DNA from: Capitella teleta
Lineage: Eukaryota > Annelida > Polychaeta > Capitellidae
Assembly: GCA_000328365.1 (NCBI GenBank)
Contig: KB301365.1
Span: 161,542 to 225,541, forward strand
Direction of reading: 5' to 3'
DNA: 64,000 bases
The notes beneath the pieces are model-generated. The model was given only the letters and a program-made list of their open reading frames with translations. It searched no databases and was not told the origin of the DNA. Of this stretch, positions 10,432 through 22,400 are shown in pieces (positions within the stretch are counted from its first letter, which is position 1; every line of letters starts with the position of its first letter). The translations under genes were made by a program, and so were the position numbers.

Positions 10432-13400
10432 ATGGCGCTCTCCCTTAAAGAATTGGCTTCGCTTTTAAGGTGATTACACGGCGCTAGTATATGCATATGA
10501 TATTTTAAGGAAATTTATCGATCAGCCTATGAAATATGTTGTATAATTAGCCCATAAATACGATATCATATCTCACCTTCTCTTGTTTCGGAGGCCGCAC
10601 TCTTCAAGTCCTTGAATATCGCCCACCCCTCCGTCTCCCTAAATCTAAAATATCAAATATGTCCCTTCGTTGTTTCCCAACGAGGACATAGTAAACGGTC
10701 TTCACCGACACGCGCTTTTACCTTTACGGAGCTGAAAGCGCTTCCAGCAGTGCTTTCTTCAACTGCTGTGAAAGTGGTCTGAAAATGCCTTAAAATGATC
10801 TCAAATCAGTCGATCACTCGATGCATTCCTGGATCATTCTACTTTTATCAAAACTATGATACACCATGCTCCGAGATTGAAAATCAATTAAGAAATAAGT
10901 TTTCCCAACCATAGTCCGGTCCATGCTTCAATTTGTGCCATTGTAAACATAAACAAGCAATATATATGCCAATTAACAATACATATATGCCAATTAACAC
11001 CAGGTGGCCAGCTTCCCAAAGTAGCCCAAGTCCAAAGCCGAAGCATCACCCATCACTAGTCATTGCATAATCCACTGGAAGAAATGAACTTTTGCTTGTA
11101 TAAAAACATTGTTGTGAATGACCTAAACATGCATGCTCATTGCGAGTTCATTAACAGCCTGCTGATTCATTTATGGTGGCGAGGTTTTGAAAGTTACTAG
11201 CAAACAAGATAATCCATGGTGGGTCGCTCCCTATTTAATTCGCTTGCTAGTGACTTAAGTCAAATCAGCTCTGGGGTCTATGCCTATCAAGAGTAGGGCT
11301 GGGCGGATATCCGTGTCTGATATCCGTGACAGCACGGATATTGGGGGTTTTCAGTACTATCCGTGATCTGTTTCAACACGGATGTTAAACACGGATAGTG
11401 TAAATTTTAAGTGTTTGTTTCGAGCGCACAGTGAGCGTAGCGCACAGCCATTCCGCACACAAGCGCTGCTCACTGAAGCTGAGCGATGTCAATTACAAGA
11501 TAACACGATGTCAACAATGCGCTAATTCTGATTTGTTTTAAATAAACACAATTCTATGCCCTTGAATCTCTTCAGTCATCAAGCAAAAGTGGCGTAACAC
11601 GCGTTGTTGACTATCTCCTTTAGTACTTATTTTTCAACATCGTTACACGTGACAGCTTTGTCAATTGCAGTTTTCGTGTGAACCACAAACAGCACTGAAT
11701 TTCATCACTTTCTTGACCTTGAACCATGTTTGAAATTGAACAGTTAATATAGATTAGTACATGTAGGCCCCCCTACTATGCGATCTAGCGACTTGCATTA
11801 TTTCAAACTTTCTATAGAACAATAATTGCCATGAAGTTATGAACTGACTTGCGCCCCATGAAGTTACTAAGTTTGTACATTTCCAAATCATGTTTATTGA
11901 AAGTGTACACTGGTGCACAAAGTGCACGTTACTATCGTTCCGTCTTGGGCTTATAATCTGCGACTCGTGAAGTTGGGGAAAAATATTTGAAATAGCTTGC
12001 GCTGATAAGGAATTCACCTCTGTGAAATCGACAGGCAAGCGAGCTGTCTGCATGTGCGATACCTCTTGAAACTTATTCTGAACGTTTTGATAAAAGAAAT
12101 GCACAAGAAGCAAGCGGTAGGTCAAGGTTGCTTGTCTTTAACTGCTGCAGGTAGCGCGTGGCTTTTGCGCTCACAGCGTGTGCCAGGCGCTAGGGCATTA
12201 CGCTGTAGGTGCATGCTCCCGTGTTTGGGCATAAATATCCGTGTCCGTATCCGTATTCGTCGGATATTAGTAACACGGATATCCGTTATCCGTGTATCCG
12301 TGTTGAAGCAATATCCGCCCAGCCCTAATCAAGAGTATTGCCCTATGTTTACCTCAACTCAGAGGTCACCTTGGAGTAGTTCTGTGATCAAACATATAGT
12401 ATGTGCTAACCGTACCTTATGTAGAATGTGTATCTTGTGCCATGTGATTGCCAGTGATTCACTGCCATTTTCATTTCAATTTGTGAATTGTGATTCTCTC
12501 ACAGCGTTCTCTCTGAAGACGCAACTCAGACGCAGTCTTTTGAGGCGCTGGCTGCCTCGCTGCATCATTACTTCAGCAAACAGGATTACTTCAAAGTTGG
12601 AACAGCGCTAGTGAGTATCGGCTTTTGTGTGTTCACTTATATTTCTCTTTCCTTTTTTCTTCAGGTTCTCCTGCTGCAGAATCATGATCTTCTTCCTCAC
12701 CCCACACAGAAGTTGGCTGCCATTTTTCTGCTCTACGAAATGTACCGAACTGACCCAATTGCTGCCAACCCGTTTGCCTCTGCCTTTGTTCATCTTCTGG
12801 TGAGCTCATTTCCATCTTGTATCAATCGCGCGAGGGGCACCAAATAGCTGAGTGGGTTAAACCGGCTGACTACAATCCTATGCCGACCGTGGAGGGTCGA
12901 GGTCCCGGGTTTGAGACCTGATCGGGCCACCCTGATCGGGCCTAGTCTTACCCTTGATAACAAATAAGACTGGGCGAATAGTGAAATGAAATAACCCTGT
13001 GGTTACTATTCGCCGAACCCGAATACGAATAGTTGTACTTGTAATTTTTTTTCTCTCTACAATGCATATGAGCTGGCAGCTTAAACAGAGAAGGGGGAGA
13101 GGGTGGGATGCATGCAGTCGCAATGCTGTGGGTTGCCTATAAGCCTTTGATTGAGCCGCCGCATTGTTTGACGAATAACGAACACAGATATTCGCCCAGC
13201 CTTAATTTCAAACTTTACCTGTGGGAAGATTCTTCTTAGTCGTTCTTAAAGAAAATCGGTATTTTATCTGTGATATTTATTCTTGCGCCTATATATCATA
13301 GGCCCCGCTTTGCCTTGTCTGCCACAATAATTTCAGGATTTGTACAACTTTGGATGTACAATATTGAAATAAATCATATCTCAGCCATTTCTCAACATAA

Positions 13401-16400
13401 ACTATCGGGGAGCTGATCCGGAACACGGAACATTAATCGAGTAGTTTTAACAGGAATTTTCGTGTCGCAAGGAACTTTCAATATATTTGCGGTCACAGTT
13501 GACCGCAAAAATTAGATGCACGTGAAATCTTCTGAGCGATCTTATTCTATGACCCTATACGCCTGACGTGAATTATTGGTGCCGTGAATAAAGGCCAGAG
13601 CTGTGAAACTGTGAAATTTGCAGTCCGCGGAAATTTCCTTTTCTTCAATACATTTGACTAAATCCAAAGTTAATAAATCCGAGGTTCAATGCACTTCTAC
13701 ATTGTAATAATGAAAGGTCAAGGTCACTGCTATTGAGGTCACAGCCCTATTGCGTTATGTTGTAAAACACTTTGAATCCTAACATTTGAACGACTGATCA
13801 CAAAGCTTAGCTGATGCCATTAAAGGATTAAGCAGGTCGATATACTCATTCGATTCCATTTTTCTTGCTCACTACACTTCTACACCCAGTTATTTGGCCT
13901 TGATTAATCATCGTCTTGATTAGCGATTACTCACATTGTCAATAATTGTCGCACATCGCTAAAGGCTCCTCCACGGCATTCCAATCAATTCAGCTACCGG
14001 GTACTTGTTAATGCCTTTAAATACTGTAGAACAGGAAACTTTTGCTGTATTCGTGGTCACGATCGATCATAACCATTAGATGCATTCGAAATGTTCCTGG
14101 GTGATCTTATTCTTATACTATAACCCTACGCTTGACCGCAAATAATGGGTGCTGCGAATAAAGGCCAATGCTATAAAAGTAATAATAAAACCGAGAAATT
14201 TGAAGTCTGTGAACATTTCCTGTCCTACAGTATTTGCATTTTTATTGAAGGTGTTGCTTTTAATTGTCTTGAATCCCTAATTTTTAATCTATTTCCAGAA
14301 TCCTCCCACTGATCGTGGTAATGACGGGGGCTTCCACTGGGCCATCACAAAAATCTCCAACTCTGAAAAATACTTTATCTCTCAGCTGATTTCCAGTTCA
14401 TCCAAAGATGTATGTTGAATTTCTGACTTTCGTTCACTGCCATCATCATTCCTTTTGCTTCCAGCTCTTCAAACGCACTGCCACACAGGTCATCCAAACC
14501 GACATCAGCTCCTTGCCAGTAAGTTCAATTGTATTGTTGTTGACCGTTAAGTTTGACAAAAGTCTTGATTATTTTCAGTCCATTGACATCAGTGGCTTAC
14601 AGTTGGCTTTGGCTGAACGTCAGTCAGAAATGCCCGCCCCCAGCAAAGCGGCCATCACATGCGTTGTGTCTGATCCTGACCTCAAACCCACCAGGTGAGA
14701 AGGAGCAACTTTCTTTCTCATTTGATTACTGATAAGAGCTGGCCGAAGCTTTGGCTTTGGTGATTCTGCCTTTTTCACGATTCTGCCAGCTCTATTACTA
14801 ATGCATTGCGAATATTCTCTTATTCAATAATGTAAAACAGAAAATTTACAATCTCAGAGGAATGTCCAATGTCCATGGCATCCAATTTTCTTGAAAGCTC
14901 CCAGTGCTAACAATAGGAGAATTGTGTCGATGACTTCACAAACGCACGAAAGCGAGATTTTAAACCTCTCAAATCCAAATAATGTATCACTATCCAGGTA
15001 AGTCTTTGGCAGGTGTCACGTATTGGGCTTTGTCAGCCAAAAGTTGTAATTGTCTTAGGAAATATGTCTTCTTTCATTCGCTTCTCTCTTAAAGAAATCA
15101 GAGGTCCTCTTTGATTCTAAATGAGAATCCCAGATTATTTTATTTAGTTAATTAATCAAGGCCAGTTGGCTGAATAGCCGCATTTACATGAGGCTGCGCA
15201 TCGCCAAACGACCATTTCTGGCTGTCGAGTCATAGGATTGTGAAACATATACATGGAGTGGAGAAGAAGTATCTCCTTAAGTTTATGAGAAATTAATGCG
15301 ATCATTTTGGATGATGCAATTTATATTGGTAATTATCGTGTTTTCCCTACAAACCAATTATTTAATAGGAATCGGATTCATTAGGTATGCATGATTGTGT
15401 AAGTATGTAACAGAAATTTCCTTATTCAATCATACCAAATTAACCTAATTAAGCTGATTCAGTGATTTTAGTCTGAGCTGAAATTTAACTCTTAGGGTAC
15501 GCATAAATAATGAGCACGAATGGCAGACAAACGAATGTTGACATTGATCGGCCGGATGTCATGTTTGTTGTGTGTTCATGTCATTAGCATGGCTGCATCT
15601 CTTTGACTGTTCATCCCACGCAATTGCTTTGTTCTCTCTTCGTTTTGGGTCGTCTGACGGGAAATCTGTTGACAATGTGCTTCGTGGGAGGTGAATGGTC
15701 GGATAGGTCGATTCTAGGAATACTCCCATCAGACTTCCTGGTAGCTAATTATAAGTTTGTCACCCTGCCAATACTAAATGCTGTCTCACTTGAGTCCTTG
15801 TTATTCTATGTTCTTTATTCTTGACCCTGAGGCTAACGAAGGAGATCATAGTCTTACTTTGGTGTCGCTGGAGGGCGATCACTTTCCTTATATATGTACT
15901 CAATAGAACGTCTTTTTCTCTCAGATGATTTCATTATTTTTTTCGGCTTGGATCCGAGGTGCAATTTCTTGCCTATATTAGGGACCTGTTTACTCACACC
16001 AATACAATGAATGCATCCACTACGGAGAACAGCGCTTTCCTTATGTCGGTCCTAATCTGGTGTAGATATAGCTCCTGCTCTCCATGTGCCGCAGAAAGAG
16101 ACCCCGCCGTCTCTGAGCAGGTCGTGCTCATGCAGATATGCTTCGGCCTCTGGCTTCAATGTTGAAGCATTCTCACTATTAGTCTCTCTTCGCCAATTCC
16201 ACATTATTTTCCACTCTCATTCAACGAAATATTCGTGTCCCTTCGACAATCCGTTGAACCCTCCGACTGCAATTCAAAGCGGAAAAGTTTGAGGTTTCAA
16301 TCGGTGTACATGGCTGAGGGGGGGTTAGTGAATTGAGATATGTTACGATTCTTCCCAATAATGCTCTCTGAAGAATTGCCAAACGGCATTACAATGCCAG

Positions 16401-19400
16401 GCTTTGAGTACTGCTGTCTATAGTGGTAAGCAGAGGGAGAAGCCTTGGGATCTGTGTTGTAGCGTAGCCGGTAATCTATACTATATCTTGGTCTATTATA
16501 TCATGTATATGCCATATTTAGCTCGCCTATCCTCATTAAAATCGCTGAAAGACAAAAATCGTGAAGAATGATTTTTCGGTTAATTGATCTCAAAAGTGAT
16601 AAAACATTTATACTAATTACAAAACACTTTAGTGACGTCACCAGTTCGTCACTTGTCACTTGTCTACTATTAATCCAACTTTTTATGCAACGTCAAACTG
16701 TCTTCGCTGAGAGACGCGAAATTCAATGATAGCATACAGCTGCTGCTCGGCCGATGTTTACCCTCCGCAACCAACGCCGCTGCCAACATTTTCCATAAGT
16801 ATGTTCGTAGAATCCCGGGTCGGCGCTAGATCCATTGTCATTGATATTGCCATCGGAATCTTATAATCTAAATAGCAATAGTGCTTAGGTCGTCGCAAGC
16901 CTCACTCTTTTTCGAATCGTGAAGGAACCCACCCCTAAGAACCCCTAAGAATTATTCCCTGCACACAACCTATGACTATACTATATGTACAGCTTTTGAT
17001 TCAACAGTCAGGCGTAACAGTATGATAGCATCTAAATATTCACAAAATTCATTCGTTCTATAGTCAGAGAATACCTATGCATGTACACTGTACACCGTGC
17101 AATGAACAAGATATACTGGCGACTGTATACTAGCCCTGTGCCGTGTTGCCCTTCTCTGCTAAGCTGACCATTGCAGAGCCGTGAAAGTCGTATTTGATGT
17201 CTTACGCCTTGAGAGAGACAGGCGTGTGGCTGAGCTATTCTGTCGCTGAATTGGCTCCATAAGAATTAATAATTGCGTAATTGCGTTACGCTTGTCGCAT
17301 TACGCTCTCTTACGTCACATTACGCTCTCTCTCCGGCCTACCAACAGTGTGGGCCTCATGCCCACTATATTGGCATATATGGCTTATATGCTATGCCCAT
17401 CTACACGATGAATTCGTACCCTGTACCAAAAATATAATACTATGAACTCCCCAAAAATTGTCAATTAAAATAAAAAAATACAAACAGCTCTGAATGGGCG
17501 CGATTTTTACTTCAACAAAGATGTCTCATACATTCAAAAGATAATTCAGATCTGCAGACATTAAAAGTGGAAATATACATAATAATTATACGCAGTTTCC
17601 ATCACGAAAATAAAAATAAAATAAAACAATAATTATTATTCATAATAATCGAGAACACTGGATCGGCACACGAGATAATAATGCGCGTGAAGATCGACTG
17701 GAGTGGCACTATACCTAACAACAAACACGCTCACTATCTCAAGGTTAAAATCATTATTTCATTTATTTGGGATTTTTACATATTATTGTGGAGGGTAATT
17801 TGTTGAATTTCCTTTGCAAGAACATGTTCTTGGAGAAAAAAAAAAATGTTCGCCAAGTGCCATGATGTGAAAATGAAAATAAAACAACATTGCAACATGC
17901 ATTCTACTATTGGCTCGGAGTAATTCCAGTCTCGTGAATAAATATGTTTGGTGATAGTTAATAATTAATCAACAACATAGTGCAACCACTCACTCTCTTT
18001 CACACTCATGCAGTTTTTGGATCAAATCAGAAATGTCCTCTTAAGTGGTAATGTTTTCTGCAGGTTATTTTGTTCCGTGTGTTCTATGTGCTATCTTGGT
18101 TGTCCTCCGATTGTGAATAATCCGAGGACGGCGAGAAGAGTGTCCTCCACGCGGGGGCCACGCACACTGAGCATCTCCGCTGGATAAGCTGAAAACCAAA
18201 AATCGAAATCGTAAATGACTCATGATGCAGTTTAGAAAAGGAAACAAGTGTTATTGGGAAGTGAGAGGAGACCTCATTGTTGGCTCAATTCTGTATTCAT
18301 TGATTTGCTTCCGTTGAGTGCTTACAATGGCGACCATCAATGCTGAAGCTGACTAGTTTCCTGCCCACAAACGATATCGATGCTGGGTAATGTGCGTGAA
18401 GATGGCGATCAATGCGCGTGTTGATTTCGCCTGCTGCAACGCGTCTCTCCCCCTCCACCCGATGACTTCCCTGTTTGTGGCCACTCGCTGGCATCAGAAG
18501 AATGTCAATCATGAACTAGAATGGACTATCGCAGGTATTGATCGCTGTGTTTTTGTGCTTATTGCTCATCGGAGTCGAGCGATCGATGTTATTGGGTTAT
18601 ATGTTTTGTTTCTTCGTTGTTATATTTTGCGACTCAGACAGCAAAGCGATGTCATATTCACACCGCTAACCGGATTCTGGAATACGACCCCACTAGCTTA
18701 TCGATAAGAGTAGGGGAAAACCCCGGTCCCGGGCCTTCTGTCCTGGCGCCCGTATCACCCGAATGGGTTGGGTGGAGCCGCAAAACACCATCATGCCTCA
18801 CGACCCCACAAGCCCCTTAGTGAGAAAACCATCACTTTGATGAAGATGATTCCGCGAATATTAATTACGCCTTGAAGTTAAGAGGCGGTGTGCCCTTCCA
18901 TGGAACAAGCGGACATCCCAGGTGCCCCTCTGAAGGTAATTTCTTGCTAATTACCCGTGCTGATCTTTGCCTTTGAAGGCTGTGTAGCCTACGCGATATT
19001 TGCCACCGGGTGATTAGGCTGTTGGGTGCGACATTTCAAGGCGAGAAGCGTCGATCTGTTGCTCAGTCTGCAATACGTTTTACCTTCTATATTTTCTATT
19101 TTTTTATTATAGATTTTTTTTTTTTTTTTTTTTTTTTTCCGAGAAAGATATTCTATACATCGCTTTGTTTTAGTTGGTTACGGTTATATAAGCGCCCAGT
19201 CCTGCGGTTTGAATGCAAAAATAGTTCAATTTACCTGACTCGGCTTTCGTCACGACTTTGACTCCATCATCAGCATGTTTTGCGGCGTCGACTCGTCGCT
19301 GCTTTCATCGTCTGTTGAAGATTCTGAAATGGAATCCATTCGTGAATCCCACGCACTTGGGTGGCGGGTGCAAAGTTAGCGAAAGTTACACGGAATGGTC

Positions 19401-22400
19401 TCAGTCCTATTTATTGACAACCTATTGCGCTGACATACTTAAAGAGGTTTTTTTTTTTTTCCGGGTTGATTATTCTGATATACGTATTTTTTAACCAATT
19501 TCTCACCTTGGGTTGTTTGTGTGATGGGCTGTCTGAGCGCCTCCTCCTCCTCCTCCTCCTCCTCCTCCTCCTCTTCGCCCAAGCAGCTATCGATGTCAAT
19601 TCCACTGTCGCGTCGTATGGCGTCGATATCCAGCAGCACTTTGGCCGCTTTCTCCGGCATCAGCAGATCCGCGGCCGGCACCGTGTTGGTCGTGTTCACC
19701 TGAATGTCTCCCAATCCGACCGCTCCCAAAAGGATCGCCTGCTGCTCCTTGCTCTGCGGGAGATCTGTGCGTAGGTCGGCGGGATCCAGAATGGACGACG
19801 GTTCGTGCACCGTGCAGAGATGTTCTTCTCTGTCGTACCAATACTGGTTCAGACGACGCTCCTCTTCGCGACGTTGGCGCTGATACTGCTCTTGTTTCGT
19901 CACCGCGCACCCCATTACAGTACACGACAGCAGCAGAGGTAATCCGCGATCTTAGTCCGAATAATGTCCGCTCGTCGTCACTTGCTCGTCAAACTGCGCT
20001 GCCTCGCTGCATCATGGCCGCTTCGTTCTCCTCCTCCGCGCCGACGATCGATAAGCCCCGCCTCCTGCTTCTGTGACGTTACAGGTCAGAGGTCACACTC
20101 TCCCTGCTTACCGGTTTCCTTCGTGTCGACCGCCTGGCAGCACTTCGATGTCGCTTGAGAAGGTGGAGACCCCAAGTTCGAGGCCAGGTCTGCCCACGAG
20201 GCGTCATTATTGTTATTACAGTTATAATTCCTTGGTGACTACAGTGCTTCCGCCTTGCCCAACTGCACAATAAGGCCGGGCGCTGTGTGTTACTGTCTAT
20301 GCCTCTGTGGTAGCATACACGATAAAGACCCCTTGGGATCTATCAAAAAAAAAAGGTGGCAACCTCGGTCCCGGGTTTCTGCTTTGATGCCCATATTAGG
20401 CAACCGAGCAACACAATTTCCCTGCTATCGGGTTTCCCGCGCCTTTTGTACTGATAGGTTAAAATGAGTGGAGGTCATCTTTTTTAAGTTCATCGTTATT
20501 TGCTCAGTGCTGGAATTGAATTCCCCGCTCTCGATTGTCGTGTGCTACATGCGTAGTGTGACCTAATTGCACTTTCATTCTGGTTTGCCATCGATTTCAT
20601 CATCGCTTCCGTCCACTGCTCAGTATGATTTGCGCTTCTTTGCTGTCGTTTTCCCTTTCGTAATTTTAGTTGCTTTCGCTTTGATCACGCGACACCTTGG
20701 GCTTTGCCGGGCGTATGTAGGCATTTCCTCGAAATCGTACACTCGTATTTCATCTTTATTATTTTCTGCATACGCAGAATGCATGCGATCGCAATTGACG
20801 TCGAACACCGGAATAGATGGACACCGCGAAATGTCATGTCATCCAGATGGTGCAATTTTTTAAAGTCTCGTCGAGATCGAAATAAAAAAAAACCTGTGGG
20901 ATCCAAGGGACTGCTCTCCAATGGCTCTCATCATACATCCACGACCGAACACAGACTGTAGTGGTGAATGCAGCGCAGTCCAACCCTAAGCCACTCACGA
21001 CTGGAGTGCCCCAGGGCTCAGTCCTTAGGCCCCTGCTCTTCTCCGTCTACACTCGATCTCTGGGTGCCCTTCTCCGATCATACAACGTAGAATATCACAT
21101 CTATGCCGACGACACCCAGGTCTATCTGCGCTGTGCCCCTGATGAAACCAACGCCGCAATACAGCGACTGGAGGAGTGCCTAGATGCTGTGCAACTGTGG
21201 ATGTCGGCACACAGACTAAAGCTTAATGCCAACAAGGCTGAGTTTATCGTATTCTGCAAGAAAGAAGCTGCCAAACTCGCGCCTGGATGTGTAATCCGCG
21301 TTGGGGGGAATATCATCACACCCACTGACTATGTCAAGAACATAGGGGTATCCATGGACAGATCCCTCTCCGGAGAAAAACAAGTTAACAATGTATGTCG
21401 TGTTGCCTATGCCCAACTGAAGAGCTTATCAAAAATCAAGTGTTTTATAAATCATGAATCCCTAGAATCCATTATACATGCTCTTATTACTGCTCGTATT
21501 GATTACTGTAACTCAGTTTTTTATGGTGTTAATGATCGTATTTTACAAAAGCTCCAAGTTCTACAAAATGCATGTGCCAGACTTTTAACCAATACTTCTC
21601 GTTTTGACCATATTACCCCTGTCCTTACCGAATTGCATTGGCTACCCATCAAATATCGCATTGTTTTTAAACTTCTTATGTTTACATTTAAATGCATGTA
21701 CGGACTTTCACCAAAGTATCTGAGCGAACTTTCATCCCCTTACCAGCCGACCAGAAATATTAGATCACAAGACAGTTTCCTTTTATCTGTTCCTTTTACT
21801 AGGTCCCATGCATTGTACTCCTCAAGTTTCACTATTGTTGCCCCTCGTTTATGGAACCAACTACCCTTTAAACTTCGATCCGCCCAATCTTTGTCTGTTT
21901 TTAAATCTCAGCTTAAAACCTATCTTTTTACCAAGTGTTATGTTTAACCCACTGAATTTCGTTTTATCTTGTTCCCTTTCATATGGTTTTACTCCTTCAC
22001 ACTTTCCCTCTAACACGAGCGTTTTAGAGCACTATTGTTGTGGATTTTACGCTGTACAAAAATAAATTTTATTTATTATTATTATAATAATTATAATAAT
22101 ATTATAATAATCCTCATTCGGGACATCATAGATAGTAATTTTCAGTCCCCCCTCTTGACAAGAGATGAAATAGAATACATCCTTGAAGATATATGGATCC
22201 ATTAGGTTCGCTTTTTAACTTTTTGTTAGATTTAGTTTTTTTTTTTTTTTTTTTTATCATTATCATTTTTATTTTATTTTTTTACTACACAAATATGATA
22301 TCATATATCAATATATACATGTATTGTATTTCGTGTGAAATAAATGATGAATGAATAAGGCAACTGTACTGGTCCAGTATTCAATACATAGAACTTGATT

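Noticed and set aside
11754-12125. 123-codon minus-strand frame inside the hAT element
   Set aside because: No resemblance to a hAT transposase; ordinary open stretch in a non-autonomous element.
12838-12930. tRNA gene
   Set aside because: A- and B-box-like sequence is present, but arms do not pair as a full cloverleaf and the B box departs from GGTTCGANNCC; a SINE fits better.
18065-18190. Third exon of the nested MGC gene (frame ending [10 protein letters not shown])
   Set aside because: It has an acceptor and fits phase 1 if the second exon is skipped, but the second exon already supplies a stop and an acidic tail like the first; without cDNA it stays a possible alternative only.
19250-19915. 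Identification of the nested gene as LAMTOR1
   Set aside because: MGC start and length are similar, but the conserved C-terminal half of LAMTOR1 is not present.
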